A stretch of DNA of 64,000 nucleotides from Clostridium sp. (GCA_018371855.1 JAHAKD010000005.1:1-64000), one strand, 5' to 3'. Positions 9,089-17,779 are shown, counted from the first letter of the stretch. The notes: a model not told the origin generated them from the letters alone. Numbers and translations are program-made.

Positions 9089-9277
9089 ATGTCAGATAAT
9101 AGAAAGATAGAAGTTGTAAATGGAAATGGGGATGATTTAGAAATATCACCAGTATATGACCATTTAGATATTGAAAAACCAAATACAGAGAAAAAGAAAG
9201 AAATAGTTATACCAAAGGAAAAGAAAAAAGAAGAAGATAAGGATGTAGAAGAAACAGATACTGATGAAGAAGAATAG
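9089..9277 (+). CDS. Small highly charged hypothetical protein
   Basis: A 62-residue protein with a strong SD (GAGGTGAT) and its own terminator. The first half is ordinary. The second half is a Lys/Glu-rich low-complexity run (KKKEIVIPKEKKKEED) ending in an acidic tail. There is no signal peptide or membrane segment, and I do not recognise the family. The good SD and clean terminator argue for a real gene. Confidence 0.6.
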   Translation: MSDNRKIEVVNGNGDDLEISPVYDHLDIEKPNTEKKKEIVIPKEKKKEEDKDVEETDTDEEE

Positions 9278-9310
9278 GCAACATTGCATTAAATGTTGCT
9301 ATATTTTTTG
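9278..9310 (+). terminator. Rho-independent terminator
   Basis: GCAACATT and AATGTTGC form a perfect 8-bp stem with a GCATT-type loop, followed by a T-rich tail, immediately after the stop of the 62-residue gene. Confidence 0.85.
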
Positions 9311-9400
9311 ATTTTTATAATAATATATGTATATAAAGACTGTAAAATAGGTAGAAATAACGAAATGTAAAAATTAATTTTAGTTTTTAAGCTTAAAGTA

Positions 9401-9429
9401 TTGACAGTTACTGACAAAAATGTTATTAT
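9401..9429 (+). promoter_or_regulatory. Sigma-A promoter of tRNA-Arg
   Basis: TTGACA at 9401-9406, a 17-bp spacer, and TATTAT at 9424-9429. It is about 20 bp upstream of the tRNA 5' end. Confidence 0.8.
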
Positions 9430-9448
9430 ATATCTTGTCCGAGGAAAT

Positions 9449-9525
9449 GGGTCAGTAGCTCAGTTGGATAGAGCATTGGCCTTCTAAGCCAAGGGTCGGG
9501 GGTTCGAATCCCTCCTGGCTCACCA
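9449..9525 (+). tRNA. tRNA-Arg (anticodon UCU)
   Basis: A complete 77-nt cloverleaf with encoded CCA. The acceptor arm GGGTCAG pairs with CTGGCTC (two G-U pairs). The D arm is GCTC...GAGC. The anticodon arm is TTGGC with loop CTTCTAA and GCCAA, giving anticodon TCT at 9483-9485. The T arm GGGGG/CCCTC carries the TTCGAAT loop. It reads AGA, the main Arg codon in this AT-rich genome. Confidence 0.97.
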
Positions 9526-9533
9526 TTTTGGAA

Positions 9534-9580
9534 AAACCATACAGGTATTGAATATCAATATTTTGTATGGTTATTTTTTT
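9534..9580 (+). terminator. Rho-independent terminator of tRNA-Arg
   Basis: AACCATACA and TGTATGGTT form the outer stem, with an inner ATTGAATATCAAT stem-loop, followed by an eight-T run. From 9580 to about 9850 I see no gene and no clear signal, only AT-rich sequence. Confidence 0.85.
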
Positions 9581-9861
9581 TCAAAGTATCCAATAAGTGT
9601 GCAATAGAAATCAAATCACTATATATATTTTTATGATGTAGGTAAAGGAACAGCTGAATTTGAAAAATAAATAGTATTAGCGACTGAAGATTGTCCTAAC
9701 AGACATTAGTAATGAGCAAATAATTATAGAATTAAAAAAAATCGACATTTATTTACAAAAAATTAAAACTTTTCATGAATAAAAAGTATATAAAAAATGA
9801 CATAATAATAGTAAACATATTAAAATTTAGAAAATATGCAATTATTTATGAGGAGGAAAAA

Positions 9862-10764
9862 ATGAAAAGTAAATTTTATATAAAAGCTTTATTAATAATA
9901 TTATTGGCTGTTTCCTTAATAACTATACCAAATATAAGTAATGCTACAGAAAGAACAGCTAATGATGAAAGCACACTAACAAGTGCAATAGCAAGTGCTA
10001 CAGATGGTGATGTTGTTAATTTATCTCAGGATATTACAATAACAGCTCCAATTGAAGTTTCTGGTAAATCAATAACTATAAATGGTAATGGACATAGTAT
10101 TATTGCTGGTTATACAGGAACATCTGGAAATAAAACGATTTTATCAGCAGTTTCAACTGGAAGTGTTATTAAATTAAAAAATATTACGTTAAAGAATAGT
10201 CCTAAATATGGTGTACAAGCATATGATGGTGGAAAAGTAATTTTAAATCAGGTTACTCTTTCTAACAATGCATATGCTGGAGTTTTAATAAATGGTGGAA
10301 CTGCAGAAGTTATTAATTTATCATTAATAGGAAATAAGACGGGTATAGAGATTTCAAAATCTAAATCTATAACATCTAATAATGAGCCAACATTAATAAT
10401 GAATGGTAAATTAACTTCTGATGCGACAGATAATGTAATATATTTAGCAAATGATCCAAATGACAATACTAATAAATTTGTTATAGAAAATACCGATAAT
10501 ACAGAAAATAAGATTTTAGCAAGTGGAAATAAAGTTGTAGTAACAGATATAAATAATAATATTTTATACACAAGTAATGAGACAACAAAGCAAATAGATG
10601 TTGAGGATTACGAAGAAAATCATCCAGAAACAGAAGAAAATAATACGATTGGAAACAATAAAGTAGAAAATCCACATACAGGAGATTCAATTTTAGGATA
10701 TGTTGCAACAGGAATAATAGCTGTAATGGGAATAGCAATTTTAACAAAGAAAAATAATAAATAA
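9862..10764 (+). CDS. Secreted right-handed beta-helix protein with sortase-type anchor (NPHTG)
   Basis: The ATG at 9862 has a strong AGGAGG; a longer in-frame start at 9775 lacks one. The 300-residue product has a signal peptide (residues 1-28, ending ISNA), then a parallel beta-helix/pectate-lyase-like fold. That fold is shown by repeats such as GKSITINGNGHSI, VIKLKNITLKNSPKYGVQAYDGG and AYAGVLINGGTAEV. The C-terminus has NPHTGDS, a hydrophobic segment (GYVATGIIAVMGIAIL) and KKNNK, a cell-wall sorting signal. The convergent neighbour is a class B-like sortase, although it is frameshifted. No catalytic residues are obvious, so it may be an adhesin or structural surface protein. Confidence 0.75.
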   Translation: MKSKFYIKALLIILLAVSLITIPNISNATERTANDESTLTSAIASATDGDVVNLSQDITITAPIEVSGKSITINGNGHSIIAGYTGTSGNKTILSAVSTGSVIKLKNITLKNSPKYGVQAYDGGKVILNQVTLSNNAYAGVLINGGTAEVINLSLIGNKTGIEISKSKSITSNNEPTLIMNGKLTSDATDNVIYLANDPNDNTNKFVIENTDNTENKILASGNKVVVTDINNNILYTSNETTKQIDVEDYEENHPETEENNTIGNNKVENPHTGDSILGYVATGIIAVMGIAILTKKNNK

Positions 10765-10770
10765 TAAAAA

Positions 10771-10810
10771 ATAAAGATGTGAGCAAGAGTATTCACATCT
10801 TTATTTTTTT
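10771..10810. terminator. Bidirectional terminator
   Basis: AAAGATGTGA (10773-10782) and TCACATCTTT (10793-10802), with a 10-nt loop and T-runs. It separates the convergent beta-helix gene and sortase. Confidence 0.85.
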
Positions 10811-10812
10811 AA

Positions 10813-10844
10813 TAGGGATTTTAAGACCGTCCCCAAAATCCCTA
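10813..10844 (-). repeat. Palindromic GGGACG-family repeat 3' of the sortase
   Basis: TAGGGATTTT and AAAATCCCTA form a perfect 10-bp stem around AAGACCGTCCCC. The core is in reverse orientation compared with the copy at 24098, so it points along the minus-strand sortase transcript. It ends 3 bp from the sortase stop. Confidence 0.8.
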
Positions 10845-10846
10845 TA

Positions 10847-11582
10847 CTATTTTATTAATTTACCATGCATAACCATTCTATCATTTAATCTATAACATGT
10901 AGATAAAGTGATGATTTTATCGTCCGCGCTTATATCAATATCAAAATTAAAAACACTTCTATTTTTAATTAATTTTATAAAAGAATTAAATTCAGTACTA
11001 TCTTTAAATGAAGTGGATAAATAATCTGTTGTATTTGGCAAGTGATATACGCTAAAAATTTGCCAAACGGTATCGCCAGTTTTTGTATAAAGATGAATTT
11101 CGCGATTTTCTATATTATTAAACCAACTTTGTTTTAACGAATTTCTTAAAGAACCAAACATAGAAGAATCATACCTAGAATGTCCATATATTATTGTGTT
11201 CTTATCCAAATTATTAATATTATTCCTATAATCTAGAAAAATCCAACCAGATTTATTTTCCTCTTTAGTAAAAGAATGATTAAGGTAATACGAATTGTTT
11301 GTTGTTTGCACAAAAGGATAATCTATATCTGTGCCATCTACTTTTATCCACCCGTACAACATCACTATTAAGTTGTTCTAATGGGCTAAAATCCACGGAA
11401 GACGGATTTGCCTGACCAGCATTAGGAACTTCTGCTATTTCAATATTGTTATCAGTTACTACAGTATTTAATATTTCTTCACTTTCCTTGGCAATACTGT
11501 TTGAATCATTAAACCAATTAAATATATTAAAAATAGAATAAAGAAGAAGTAAAATACTTAATACTAAAAAAATTTTTTTCAT
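10847..11582 (-). pseudogene. Class B sortase, interrupted by a one-base frameshift
   Basis: The upstream frame (start 11582) encodes a signal/TM segment (KKIFLVLSILLLLYSIF) and a linker ending SPLEQLNSDVV. The sequence continues in another frame from about 11354 as GWIKVDGTDIDYPFVQTTNN, IIYGHSRYDSSMFGSL and TLSTCYRLNDRMVMHGKL. These are the SrtB hallmarks, with His of YGH, Cys of TLSTC and Arg of NDRM. Removing one base at about 11354-11358 joins the parts into a normal-length protein of about 245 residues. The mutation could be real, phase-variable or a sequencing error. The neighbouring NPHTG protein is its likely substrate. Confidence 0.75.
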
Positions 11583-11644
11583 ACACATCATCAATTTTAG
11601 TATAACAAATATTAAAAAAAATATGCTTTTAATATATTTAGACC

Positions 11645-11673
11645 TTGAGGGGTTAGGAAAAATATGGTATAAT
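11645..11673 (+). promoter_or_regulatory. Possible sigma-A promoter for scpB-proS
   Basis: TTGAGG, a 17-bp spacer and TATAAT (11668-11673). The -35 is weak, the -10 is perfect. It would give a leader of about 140 nt containing the two hairpins at 11676-11762. Confidence 0.5.
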
Positions 11674-11675
11674 TA

Positions 11676-11713
11676 AGCCACCTTCGAAATCTTTGATTTC
11701 GCACAGGTGGGCT
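11676..11713. repeat. Palindrome family 2, copy 1
   Basis: AGCCACCT, TCGAAATC, loop TTT, GATTTCG, then AGGTGGGCT form a long hairpin with one bulge. The words AGCC(C)ACC and GAAATCTTTGATTTC recur at 30157-30243. Confidence 0.65.
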
Positions 11714-11736
11714 ATATGCGAAGAGAAGCAAAGTTA

Positions 11737-11762
11737 AGCCACCTTCGAAATTTAAAATTTCG
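11737..11762. repeat. Palindrome family 2, copy 2 (partial)
   Basis: It repeats AGCCACCTTCGAAAT from copy 1 and closes with CGAAATTT/AAATTTCG. It stands 24 bp after copy 1 in the same orientation. Confidence 0.6.
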
Positions 11763-11815
11763 ATAGTAGAATATAAAATTGGTAAAACAAATAGTTCAAA
11801 CATCAAGGAGATATT

Positions 11816-12433
11816 ATGGATATAGAAGATAAGAAGGCTGCAATAGAAGCAATATTATTTGCAGCAGGTAGAGAAGTTAAAGTAAATGAAATTATGTCTA
11901 GCCTAGAAATAGGGGAAGAAGAAGCGATTACTATTTTAAATAGTTTGGCTTCTGATTTTAATGAGAAAAAATCTGGATTAAAAATAATAAGAATGGATGA
12001 CTCATACCAGATGGCAACAAAAACTGACTACCACCAATATATATATCCAATAATAGACAAAAGAAATAAACCTAATTTATCTAATGCAGCATTAGAAACA
12101 TTAGCGATAATTGCATATAACCCTAAAATAACAAGAGCGCAAATAGAAGAAATCAGGGGAGTTAATTCTGATGGTGCAATATATAAATTATTAGAATATG
12201 AATTAATAGAAAATGCTGGTAAGCTTAATGCTCCAGGAAAACCTGTTACATACAAAACTACAAATGAATTTTTAAAGAAATTTGGTTATAGTAGTTTAGC
12301 AGAGTTACCAGAACTTCCAAAATATAAGTTGGACGAAAACGAACAAATTGTGTTAGATGAGTTTGAAGATCCGGCAGAGGCACCAATGCCCGCTGAGGGT
12401 GCAGAAGGAGAATTAAAACAGGAAGATAATTAA
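11816..12433 (+). CDS. scpB: Segregation and condensation protein B
   Basis: The 205-residue protein is the ScpB (kite) subunit of the Smc-ScpAB condensin. It shows tandem winged-helix domains with the typical AIEAILFAAGREV start, LETLAIIAYNPKITRAQIEEIRGV and the end of the second domain (FLKKFGYSSLAELPELP). The C-terminal tail is acidic and low-complexity. The SD AAGGAGAT precedes the ATG. In most Firmicutes scpA lies directly upstream; here it does not, and two palindromes occupy that space. Confidence 0.93.
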   Translation: MDIEDKKAAIEAILFAAGREVKVNEIMSSLEIGEEEAITILNSLASDFNEKKSGLKIIRMDDSYQMATKTDYHQYIYPIIDKRNKPNLSNAALETLAIIAYNPKITRAQIEEIRGVNSDGAIYKLLEYELIENAGKLNAPGKPVTYKTTNEFLKKFGYSSLAELPELPKYKLDENEQIVLDEFEDPAEAPMPAEGAEGELKQEDN

Positions 12434-12449
12434 ATTTGGAGGTTAAATT

Positions 12450-13889
12450 ATGGGAGATAATAAAAATTTTGTAAAGGATATAACAAATATAGAAGAGGAT
12501 TTTGCACAATGGTATACAGACATTGTTTTAAAAGCAGAACTTGCAGATTATACTAATGTAAAGGGATTTATATCAATTCGTCCTTATGGATATGGAATAT
12601 GGGAAAACATTCAGAATTATGCAGATAAAAGATTTAAAGAATATGGAGTTAAAAATGTTTCTATGCCAGTTTTAATTCCAGAAAGTTTATTAAATAAAGA
12701 AAAAGATCATGTAGAAGGATTTGCTCCAGAAGTAGCATGGGTAACACAAGGTGGAGGAAGCAAACTAGAAGAAAGACTTTGTGTAAGACCTACATCAGAA
12801 ACAATATTCTGTGATATGTATTCTAAATGGTTAAGTTCATGGAGAGATTTACCATTCTTATATAACCAATGGTGTAGTGTATTAAGATGGGAAAAGGAAA
12901 CAAGACCATTCTTACGTTCAAGAGAATTTTTATGGCAAGAAGGTCATACAATTCATGAAACAGCAGAAGAGGCAAAAGACTTTACTTTAAAAATGCTAGA
13001 TGTATATACAGATGTACTTGAGAATTTATTAGCACTACCAGTTTTAAGAGGACAAAAAACGGAATCAGAAAAATTTGCTGGTGCAGAAGCTACATATACA
13101 GTAGAAACATTAATGCATGATGGTAGAGCATTACAAGGTGGAACATCACATTATTTTGGACAAAATTTTGCTAAGCCATTTAATGTAAAATTCCAAAATA
13201 GAGAAGGTAAAGAAGAATATGCATATCAAACATCATGGGGAATAAGTACAAGATTAATAGGAGCAATAATAATGGCACATGGTGATAATAGAGGATTGAA
13301 ACTACCACCAAGAGTTGCTCCAATTCAAGTTGTTGTTGTTCCTGTAGCTCAACAAAAAGAAGGTGTTGTAGAAAAAGCAACAGAACTTACAAATAATTTA
13401 AATAAAGAATTTAGAACTGAAGTAGATGCAAGGGATAATTACACACCTGGATATAAATTTAATTATTGGGAAATGAAAGGTGTTCCAGTAAGACTAGAAA
13501 TAGGACCACGTGATATCGAGAATAACCAATGTGTTTTAGTAAGACGTGATACATTGGAAAAAGAAACAGTAAGTTTAGATAATGTTAATAAAAGAATAGC
13601 AGAATTATTAGAAGAAATACAAACAAATATGTTTAAAATGGCAGAGGAAAATACAAAAAAGAAAACAACAGTTGCTAAAACATTAGAAGAATTCGAAAAG
13701 AATATTAACGAAAATCAAGGATATGTTAAAACAATGTGGTGTGGTAGTAGTGAATGCGAAGATAAAATACATGAGTTAACAGGTGCTAAATCAAGATGTA
13801 TGCCATTTAACCAAGAACATATTTCTGATACTTGCGTATGCTGTGGTAAACCAGCAAATAAAATGGTTGTATGGGGAAGACAATATTAA
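12450..13889 (+). CDS. proS: Prolyl-tRNA synthetase (archaeal/eukaryote-like type)
   Basis: The 479-residue class II synthetase charges tRNA-Pro. Its length, the start DFAQWYTDIVLKAELADY, the motif-2 region VLRWEKETRPFLRSREFLWQ and the C-terminal zinc-type Cys set (CGSSECEDK, then CVCCGKPA) mark the short ProS type 3, which lacks the bacterial editing insertion. It starts 16 bp after scpB with a GGAGG SD, so both are probably in one transcript. Confidence 0.95.
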   Translation: MGDNKNFVKDITNIEEDFAQWYTDIVLKAELADYTNVKGFISIRPYGYGIWENIQNYADKRFKEYGVKNVSMPVLIPESLLNKEKDHVEGFAPEVAWVTQGGGSKLEERLCVRPTSETIFCDMYSKWLSSWRDLPFLYNQWCSVLRWEKETRPFLRSREFLWQEGHTIHETAEEAKDFTLKMLDVYTDVLENLLALPVLRGQKTESEKFAGAEATYTVETLMHDGRALQGGTSHYFGQNFAKPFNVKFQNREGKEEYAYQTSWGISTRLIGAIIMAHGDNRGLKLPPRVAPIQVVVVPVAQQKEGVVEKATELTNNLNKEFRTEVDARDNYTPGYKFNYWEMKGVPVRLEIGPRDIENNQCVLVRRDTLEKETVSLDNVNKRIAELLEEIQTNMFKMAEENTKKKTTVAKTLEEFEKNINENQGYVKTMWCGSSECEDKIHELTGAKSRCMPFNQEHISDTCVCCGKPANKMVVWGRQY

Positions 13890-13901
13890 TATAAAATAAA
13901 G

Positions 13902-13935
13902 AAAAAGCATTTAAGAACAAACTTAAATGCTTTTT
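13902..13935. terminator. Bidirectional terminator between proS and the minus-strand gene
   Basis: AAAAAGCATTTAAG and CTTAAATGCTTTTT form a 14-bp stem with a 6-nt loop between convergent genes. Confidence 0.9.
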
Positions 13936-13946
13936 TATTTATTTTG

Positions 13947-14795
13947 TTATCTCATCTCATCATCGTCAGTACTTTTTGTTTTAGCATCATCCAAAATTGA
14001 TTGGACAGTTTCACTATATTCTTTATCCTCGGCTTCTTTTATATAAGTTTCTAGACCTTGGCTTAAGTTATTTGTTGCTTTATTAATTTTTAGCCAATAT
14101 GATGTTTTCGTTTTTTCGTTATCCGTTGCTGCTTGGGAAATATCACGTAAATCTTTATAAGGAAGATATACATTTTTAGCAAAGTCTTTTGGTAAATGTA
14201 CTTCTACAGGTATAAAATTTGATTTTGATCTATCTTTAGGATCTCTATTTATATAATTTAATCGTAATGTTACATCTCCATAAAAAAAGCTAACAGATGC
14301 ATCGTTATAAGATTCTAGATAGTAATCGCTTAAAGTATCTTGCATATTAGGTTGTTCCTCAAAAAGAGTATCTTCTGCTATATCTTTAACTAATTCATTA
14401 GTACCATTGAATAATTCTGTAGGATTATATTCGTCTAAAGAATATTCAACACTACCAGTGTTATGGTTACTAATTTGGTATCCAGCAAAACCACCTAGAG
14501 CAAGTGAAGCAGCTAAAGCACCAGCAGCTACTAATTTGCTAAGTTTTATATAATTTTTCTTCAATGATGATTGATAGCTTTTGTTTGAATGGCTATATGA
14601 ATTACGTACATCTCTTTTTTGACTTGAGGTATTAGTACGTCTTCTTGAAGTAGGATGTCTAGTTGTAGATCTATTTACTGTTCGTCTTGAATTTTGGCTA
14701 CTTATTTGTGGAGTATAGTCAATTTCTCTATTATCTTTTTTATGTGCTCTAACAGCATTAAGATTAATAACATTTTTGTCATTATTAGGACTCAT
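13947..14795 (-). CDS. Single-pass membrane protein of unknown function
   Basis: The start ATG at 14795 is chosen because AAAGGA lies 9 bp upstream; the two earlier in-frame ATGs have none. The 282-residue product has a cytoplasmic, Arg/Ser/Thr-rich disordered N-terminus (about residues 20-75), one TM helix (about 84-104: LVAAGALAASLALGGFAGY) and an extracellular domain of about 175 residues with an acidic C-terminus. I do not recognise the extracellular domain. A consensus promoter lies directly upstream. Confidence 0.7.
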   Translation of the reverse strand: MSPNNDKNVINLNAVRAHKKDNREIDYTPQISSQNSRRTVNRSTTRHPTSRRRTNTSSQKRDVRNSYSHSNKSYQSSLKKNYIKLSKLVAAGALAASLALGGFAGYQISNHNTGSVEYSLDEYNPTELFNGTNELVKDIAEDTLFEEQPNMQDTLSDYYLESYNDASVSFFYGDVTLRLNYINRDPKDRSKSNFIPVEVHLPKDFAKNVYLPYKDLRDISQAATDNEKTKTSYWLKINKATNNLSQGLETYIKEAEDKEYSETVQSILDDAKTKSTDDDEMR

Positions 14796-14831
14796 AAAAA
14801 TCATTCCTTTCATTTGTATGCTTGTGACTTC

Positions 14832-14860
14832 ATTGTACTACTAAATGTTAATGAAGTCAA
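14832..14860 (-). promoter_or_regulatory. Sigma-A promoter of the minus-strand membrane protein
   Basis: On the minus strand TTGACT (14860-14855), a 17-bp spacer and TACAAT (14837-14832). The promoter also lies in an inverted repeat (TGACTTCATT...AATGAAGTCA), which could be an operator. Confidence 0.75.
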
Positions 14861-14905
14861 TTTTTTATGTACTTTTAATCCGTAAGAATAATTTTAAAAA
14901 TAATG

Positions 14906-14934
14906 TTTACAATAAAAATTGCATATGATATAAT
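14906..14934 (+). promoter_or_regulatory. Sigma-A promoter of the Ig-like protein
   Basis: TTTACA, a 17-bp spacer and TATAAT (14929-14934), 24 bp before the TTG start. Confidence 0.8.
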
Positions 14935-14958
14935 TTTTTAGGTAAAGAGGTGAAGTAA

Positions 14959-15921
14959 TTGAACCAAATATTAGCAGTAGAAAATGACCAAAAAAATAAT
15001 AAAAAGAAGAAAAAGAACACTACAGCAGATATAAAAAAAGTAATTACTGTTTTTTGCGTAATTACAATATTGTTTGGTATTGCAATAACAGGGCAAGGTG
15101 TATATGCTATTGTAAATAGCTTTAAAACAGATACTAGCCAAGAACAAGTTGCAGAACAAAATATATCTATAGATAGTGATACAAATACAGGAAAAGTAAT
15201 AATTTCAGGAACAGTTCCAAATGGTGTTCAAAGTATAAAATACAAATGGAATGATGATGAAGAACAAACAATCACTAAAAATGGTGAGACAACAATAAAT
15301 GAAGAAATAGACTTACCAGTTGGTAATAATAACTTAACAGTAACTATTGTAGATATGAGGAATAGTTCAACACCATATACAAAAGAATTTACAGCAGATG
15401 CAACATTACCACAATTAGCATTAAGCTTAAGTGAAGATGGAACAAAAATAAAAATAGTTGCAAAAGATACAGCAGCATTATCATATGTAACATACCAATG
15501 GGATGATAGCGATGTTCAAACAATTTACCCACAAGAAGGCTCAGAAGCTCAACTAGAAGCAGAAATAGAGGCAATGGCTGGTAAACATACATTAACTGTA
15601 ATTGCTGTTAATACAAGCAACAAAACTACAACTAAAACACAAGAAGTAGATGGAGTTGATGAATCAACAAAACCAACTGTTGGTGCAGCAATAGACTCAG
15701 CAGATAGGTCAAAAATAATATTCTCTGCATCAGATGAAAGTGGATTAAAGAACTTGTCATTCACAATAAATGGACAAAAATACGAATTACCAGCAACAAC
15801 AGAAGGACAAAAAGAATTACAATATACATTCCAAGTAAAAGAAGGACATTATTCAATAACTGTTGAAGCAGAAAATATATATGGACAAACAGAATCTCAA
15901 AACTTCATTTATGATTATTAA
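14959..15921 (+). CDS. Membrane-anchored protein with Ig-like repeats
   Basis: TTG start with SD AGAGGTGA. The 320-residue protein has a Lys-rich cytoplasmic N-terminus (NKKKKKNTTADIKK), one TM helix (about residues 31-54) and three successive Ig-like beta-sandwich units of about 85 residues. Each carries a YxWDD or similar strand motif (IKYKWNDDEEQT, VTYQWDDSDVQT, LSFTINGQKYEL). The fold assignment is inferred from the repeat pattern. Function is unknown; it probably binds something at the outer membrane face or in the wall. It has its own promoter and terminator. Confidence 0.7.
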   Translation: MNQILAVENDQKNNKKKKKNTTADIKKVITVFCVITILFGIAITGQGVYAIVNSFKTDTSQEQVAEQNISIDSDTNTGKVIISGTVPNGVQSIKYKWNDDEEQTITKNGETTINEEIDLPVGNNNLTVTIVDMRNSSTPYTKEFTADATLPQLALSLSEDGTKIKIVAKDTAALSYVTYQWDDSDVQTIYPQEGSEAQLEAEIEAMAGKHTLTVIAVNTSNKTTTKTQEVDGVDESTKPTVGAAIDSADRSKIIFSASDESGLKNLSFTINGQKYELPATTEGQKELQYTFQVKEGHYSITVEAENIYGQTESQNFIYDY

Positions 15922-15934
15922 ATTATAAATAAAA

Positions 15935-15965
15935 TTTAAAAGACAGGGCAATCCTGTCTTTTAAA
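15935..15965 (+). terminator. Rho-independent terminator
   Basis: AAAAGACAGG, loop GCAAT, CCTGTCTTTT. Perfect 10-bp stem after the Ig-like gene. Confidence 0.85.
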
Positions 15966-16016
15966 AAATAAAAAAATATATAATGGACTATATGTTTCAT
16001 TATACGAGGAGAAAAT

Positions 16017-16790
16017 ATGGAAAGTGAAATAATAAAAATTATATTCTACTTTTTTTTGTATTCATTATTAGGCTGGGCCATGGAATCAATCTATCTTTCT
16101 ATTGGGCAAAGGCGCCTTGTAAATACAGGATTTTTATATGGACCTTTTTGCCCAATTTATGGCTTTGGAGCAGTTGTTTTATATGTATTACTAATACATT
16201 TACAAGGAAAGCCTGTTTTAATATTTTTAGCAGGTTTTTTTGTATTATCTGTTTGGGAATACTTTGTAGGATTTTTACTAGAAAAAATATTTAAAACAAA
16301 ATATTGGGATTATTCGAATAACAAATTTAATATTAATGGAAGAGTATGTTTACTAAATTCTATATATTGGGGCTTTTTGAGTGTGTTTTTTATAGAAATA
16401 TGGAATCCTTTGGTAGAAACGCAATTGGCCAAGATACCTAGTGCTATAATTCTATATATCGACATAATTCTAGTTGCATATATAATAATAGATATGATTC
16501 TAAGTGCTATAAAAGCTTCAAACTTAAGTAAGAGAATAAAGAAATTAATACAATTAGGTGAAAACTTAAAAGAAAAATTAGAAGAATCGAAAAAGACTTC
16601 TTCAGAAAAACAAAAAGTTGCTTTACAAAAAATAATAGATGATTTAAAATTAAGACAAAAGGTAATCAGACTAAAAGTAGACAAACAGGTTCACAATTTA
16701 AAAAAGGCATTCCCATCAGTGCAGTCTGAGCATATAAAAGAATATTTAAAATTAAAAGTTACAGAATTAAAAAATAAAACGAAGGAGTAA
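16017..16790 (+). CDS. CmpB-type putative ABC-transporter permease-like membrane protein
   Basis: The 257-residue protein has the N-terminal signature of the ABC_trans_CmpB family: SLLGWAMESIYLSI, VNTGFLYGPFCPIYGFGAV and a WDYS motif. Several TM helices lie in residues 1-165, and a long Lys/Glu-rich coiled coil follows (about 170-257). The family name suggests transport, but no ATPase gene is next to it and the true role is not known. The next gene (REC-GGDEF) starts 3 bp after the stop, so both are in one operon. Confidence 0.75.
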   Translation: MESEIIKIIFYFFLYSLLGWAMESIYLSIGQRRLVNTGFLYGPFCPIYGFGAVVLYVLLIHLQGKPVLIFLAGFFVLSVWEYFVGFLLEKIFKTKYWDYSNNKFNINGRVCLLNSIYWGFLSVFFIEIWNPLVETQLAKIPSAIILYIDIILVAYIIIDMILSAIKASNLSKRIKKLIQLGENLKEKLEESKKTSSEKQKVALQKIIDDLKLRQKVIRLKVDKQVHNLKKAFPSVQSEHIKEYLKLKVTELKNKTKE

Positions 16791-16793
16791 ATT

Positions 16794-17720
16794 ATGGTAC
16801 AAGATATATATATAATAGATGACGACAAATATTCATTACAAGATTTAAAAGAATTATTTGTAGATAACGAAGAATATAGGTTTGTAAATGTTTCTACAGA
16901 AGAAATAAATAAAGCTTTAATAAACATTCCTTCGCTAATTATAATAAATGAAGATAATGTAGATAGAGATATAGAAGAATTGTGTGCAACAATAAGAAAA
17001 AACGAAGATAATAGTATAACTCCAATTATCGTTATTTCTTCTAATTCTGATAAAGAACATAGGCTAAATGTATTAAGAAAAGCAGTAGAATATTATATTA
17101 GAAAACCAGTAGACCAAGATTATTTGTATTATACAATTAAAAATTTAATGAGACTAATGTATACTAATAGACGTGTTAGCCCATTAACAGGTTTGCCAGG
17201 TAATGTACAAATACATGCAGAACTTAAAAAAAGATTATTTAATAAAGAAGATTTTGGTGTATTGTATTTAGACTTAGATAATTTTAAAGCATATAATGAT
17301 GTATATGGATTTATTAAAGGTGATGAAATTATAAAATTTACAGCAAGAACAATTGTAAAAAATGTACATGCATTAAGAAATAACGATTGTTTTGTAGGGC
17401 ATATTGGTGGAGATGATTTTGTAGCAATAATTTCTAAAACAAATTATGATGAACTATGTCAAAATATTATAAATGAATTTGATTCTGAAATTTTAAGTTA
17501 TTTTACAGAAGAAGATAGAAAAAGAGGTTATATAGAAGTTGCAAATAGAAGAGGAATATTAGAAGACTTTCCACTTACAGCAATTTCTATAGGTGTTGTT
17601 GATGTAGAGCCAGATAGATTTGAAAATATACTAGAAATTGGTGAAGTTGGTGCACAAGTAAAGCATTTGGCAAAAACAATTCTTGGTAGTAGTTATGTAA
17701 TTGATAGAAGAAAAGAGTAA
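16794..17720 (+). CDS. Response-regulator-like diguanylate cyclase (REC-GGDEF)
   Basis: The 308-residue protein has an N-terminal REC domain (IIDDDKYSLQDLKELF, PIIVISSNSDKE, and the conserved Lys in YYIRKPVDQ). A GGDEF domain follows, with SPLTGLPGN, LDLDNFKAYNDVYGF and the signature IGGDDF, in which the usual Glu is Asp. It is probably a c-di-GMP synthase. The Glu-to-Asp change is conservative and does not by itself show loss of activity. The REC phospho-acceptor is not in a canonical context (LIIINEDN), so phosphorylation control is uncertain. Confidence 0.8.
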   Translation: MVQDIYIIDDDKYSLQDLKELFVDNEEYRFVNVSTEEINKALINIPSLIIINEDNVDRDIEELCATIRKNEDNSITPIIVISSNSDKEHRLNVLRKAVEYYIRKPVDQDYLYYTIKNLMRLMYTNRRVSPLTGLPGNVQIHAELKKRLFNKEDFGVLYLDLDNFKAYNDVYGFIKGDEIIKFTARTIVKNVHALRNNDCFVGHIGGDDFVAIISKTNYDELCQNIINEFDSEILSYFTEEDRKRGYIEVANRRGILEDFPLTAISIGVVDVEPDRFENILEIGEVGAQVKHLAKTILGSSYVIDRRKE

Positions 17721-17779
17721 AAAGGTAAATTATATGTTGGAATAAACAAATGAAAATAATAATAAAAGGGGGATTTAAG

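Noticed and set aside
9580..9770. Integrated element or attachment site downstream of tRNA-Arg
   Set aside because: No integrase gene and no repeat of the tRNA 3' end were seen in the following sequence.
9775..9861. Longer start for the beta-helix protein
   Set aside because: The ATG at 9862 has a perfect SD and starts directly with a signal peptide; the longer form has no SD and would bury the signal sequence.
10481..10786. Minus-strand Leu/Tyr-rich frame inside the beta-helix gene
   Set aside because: Low-complexity product opposite an AT-rich repeat-containing gene; no independent support.
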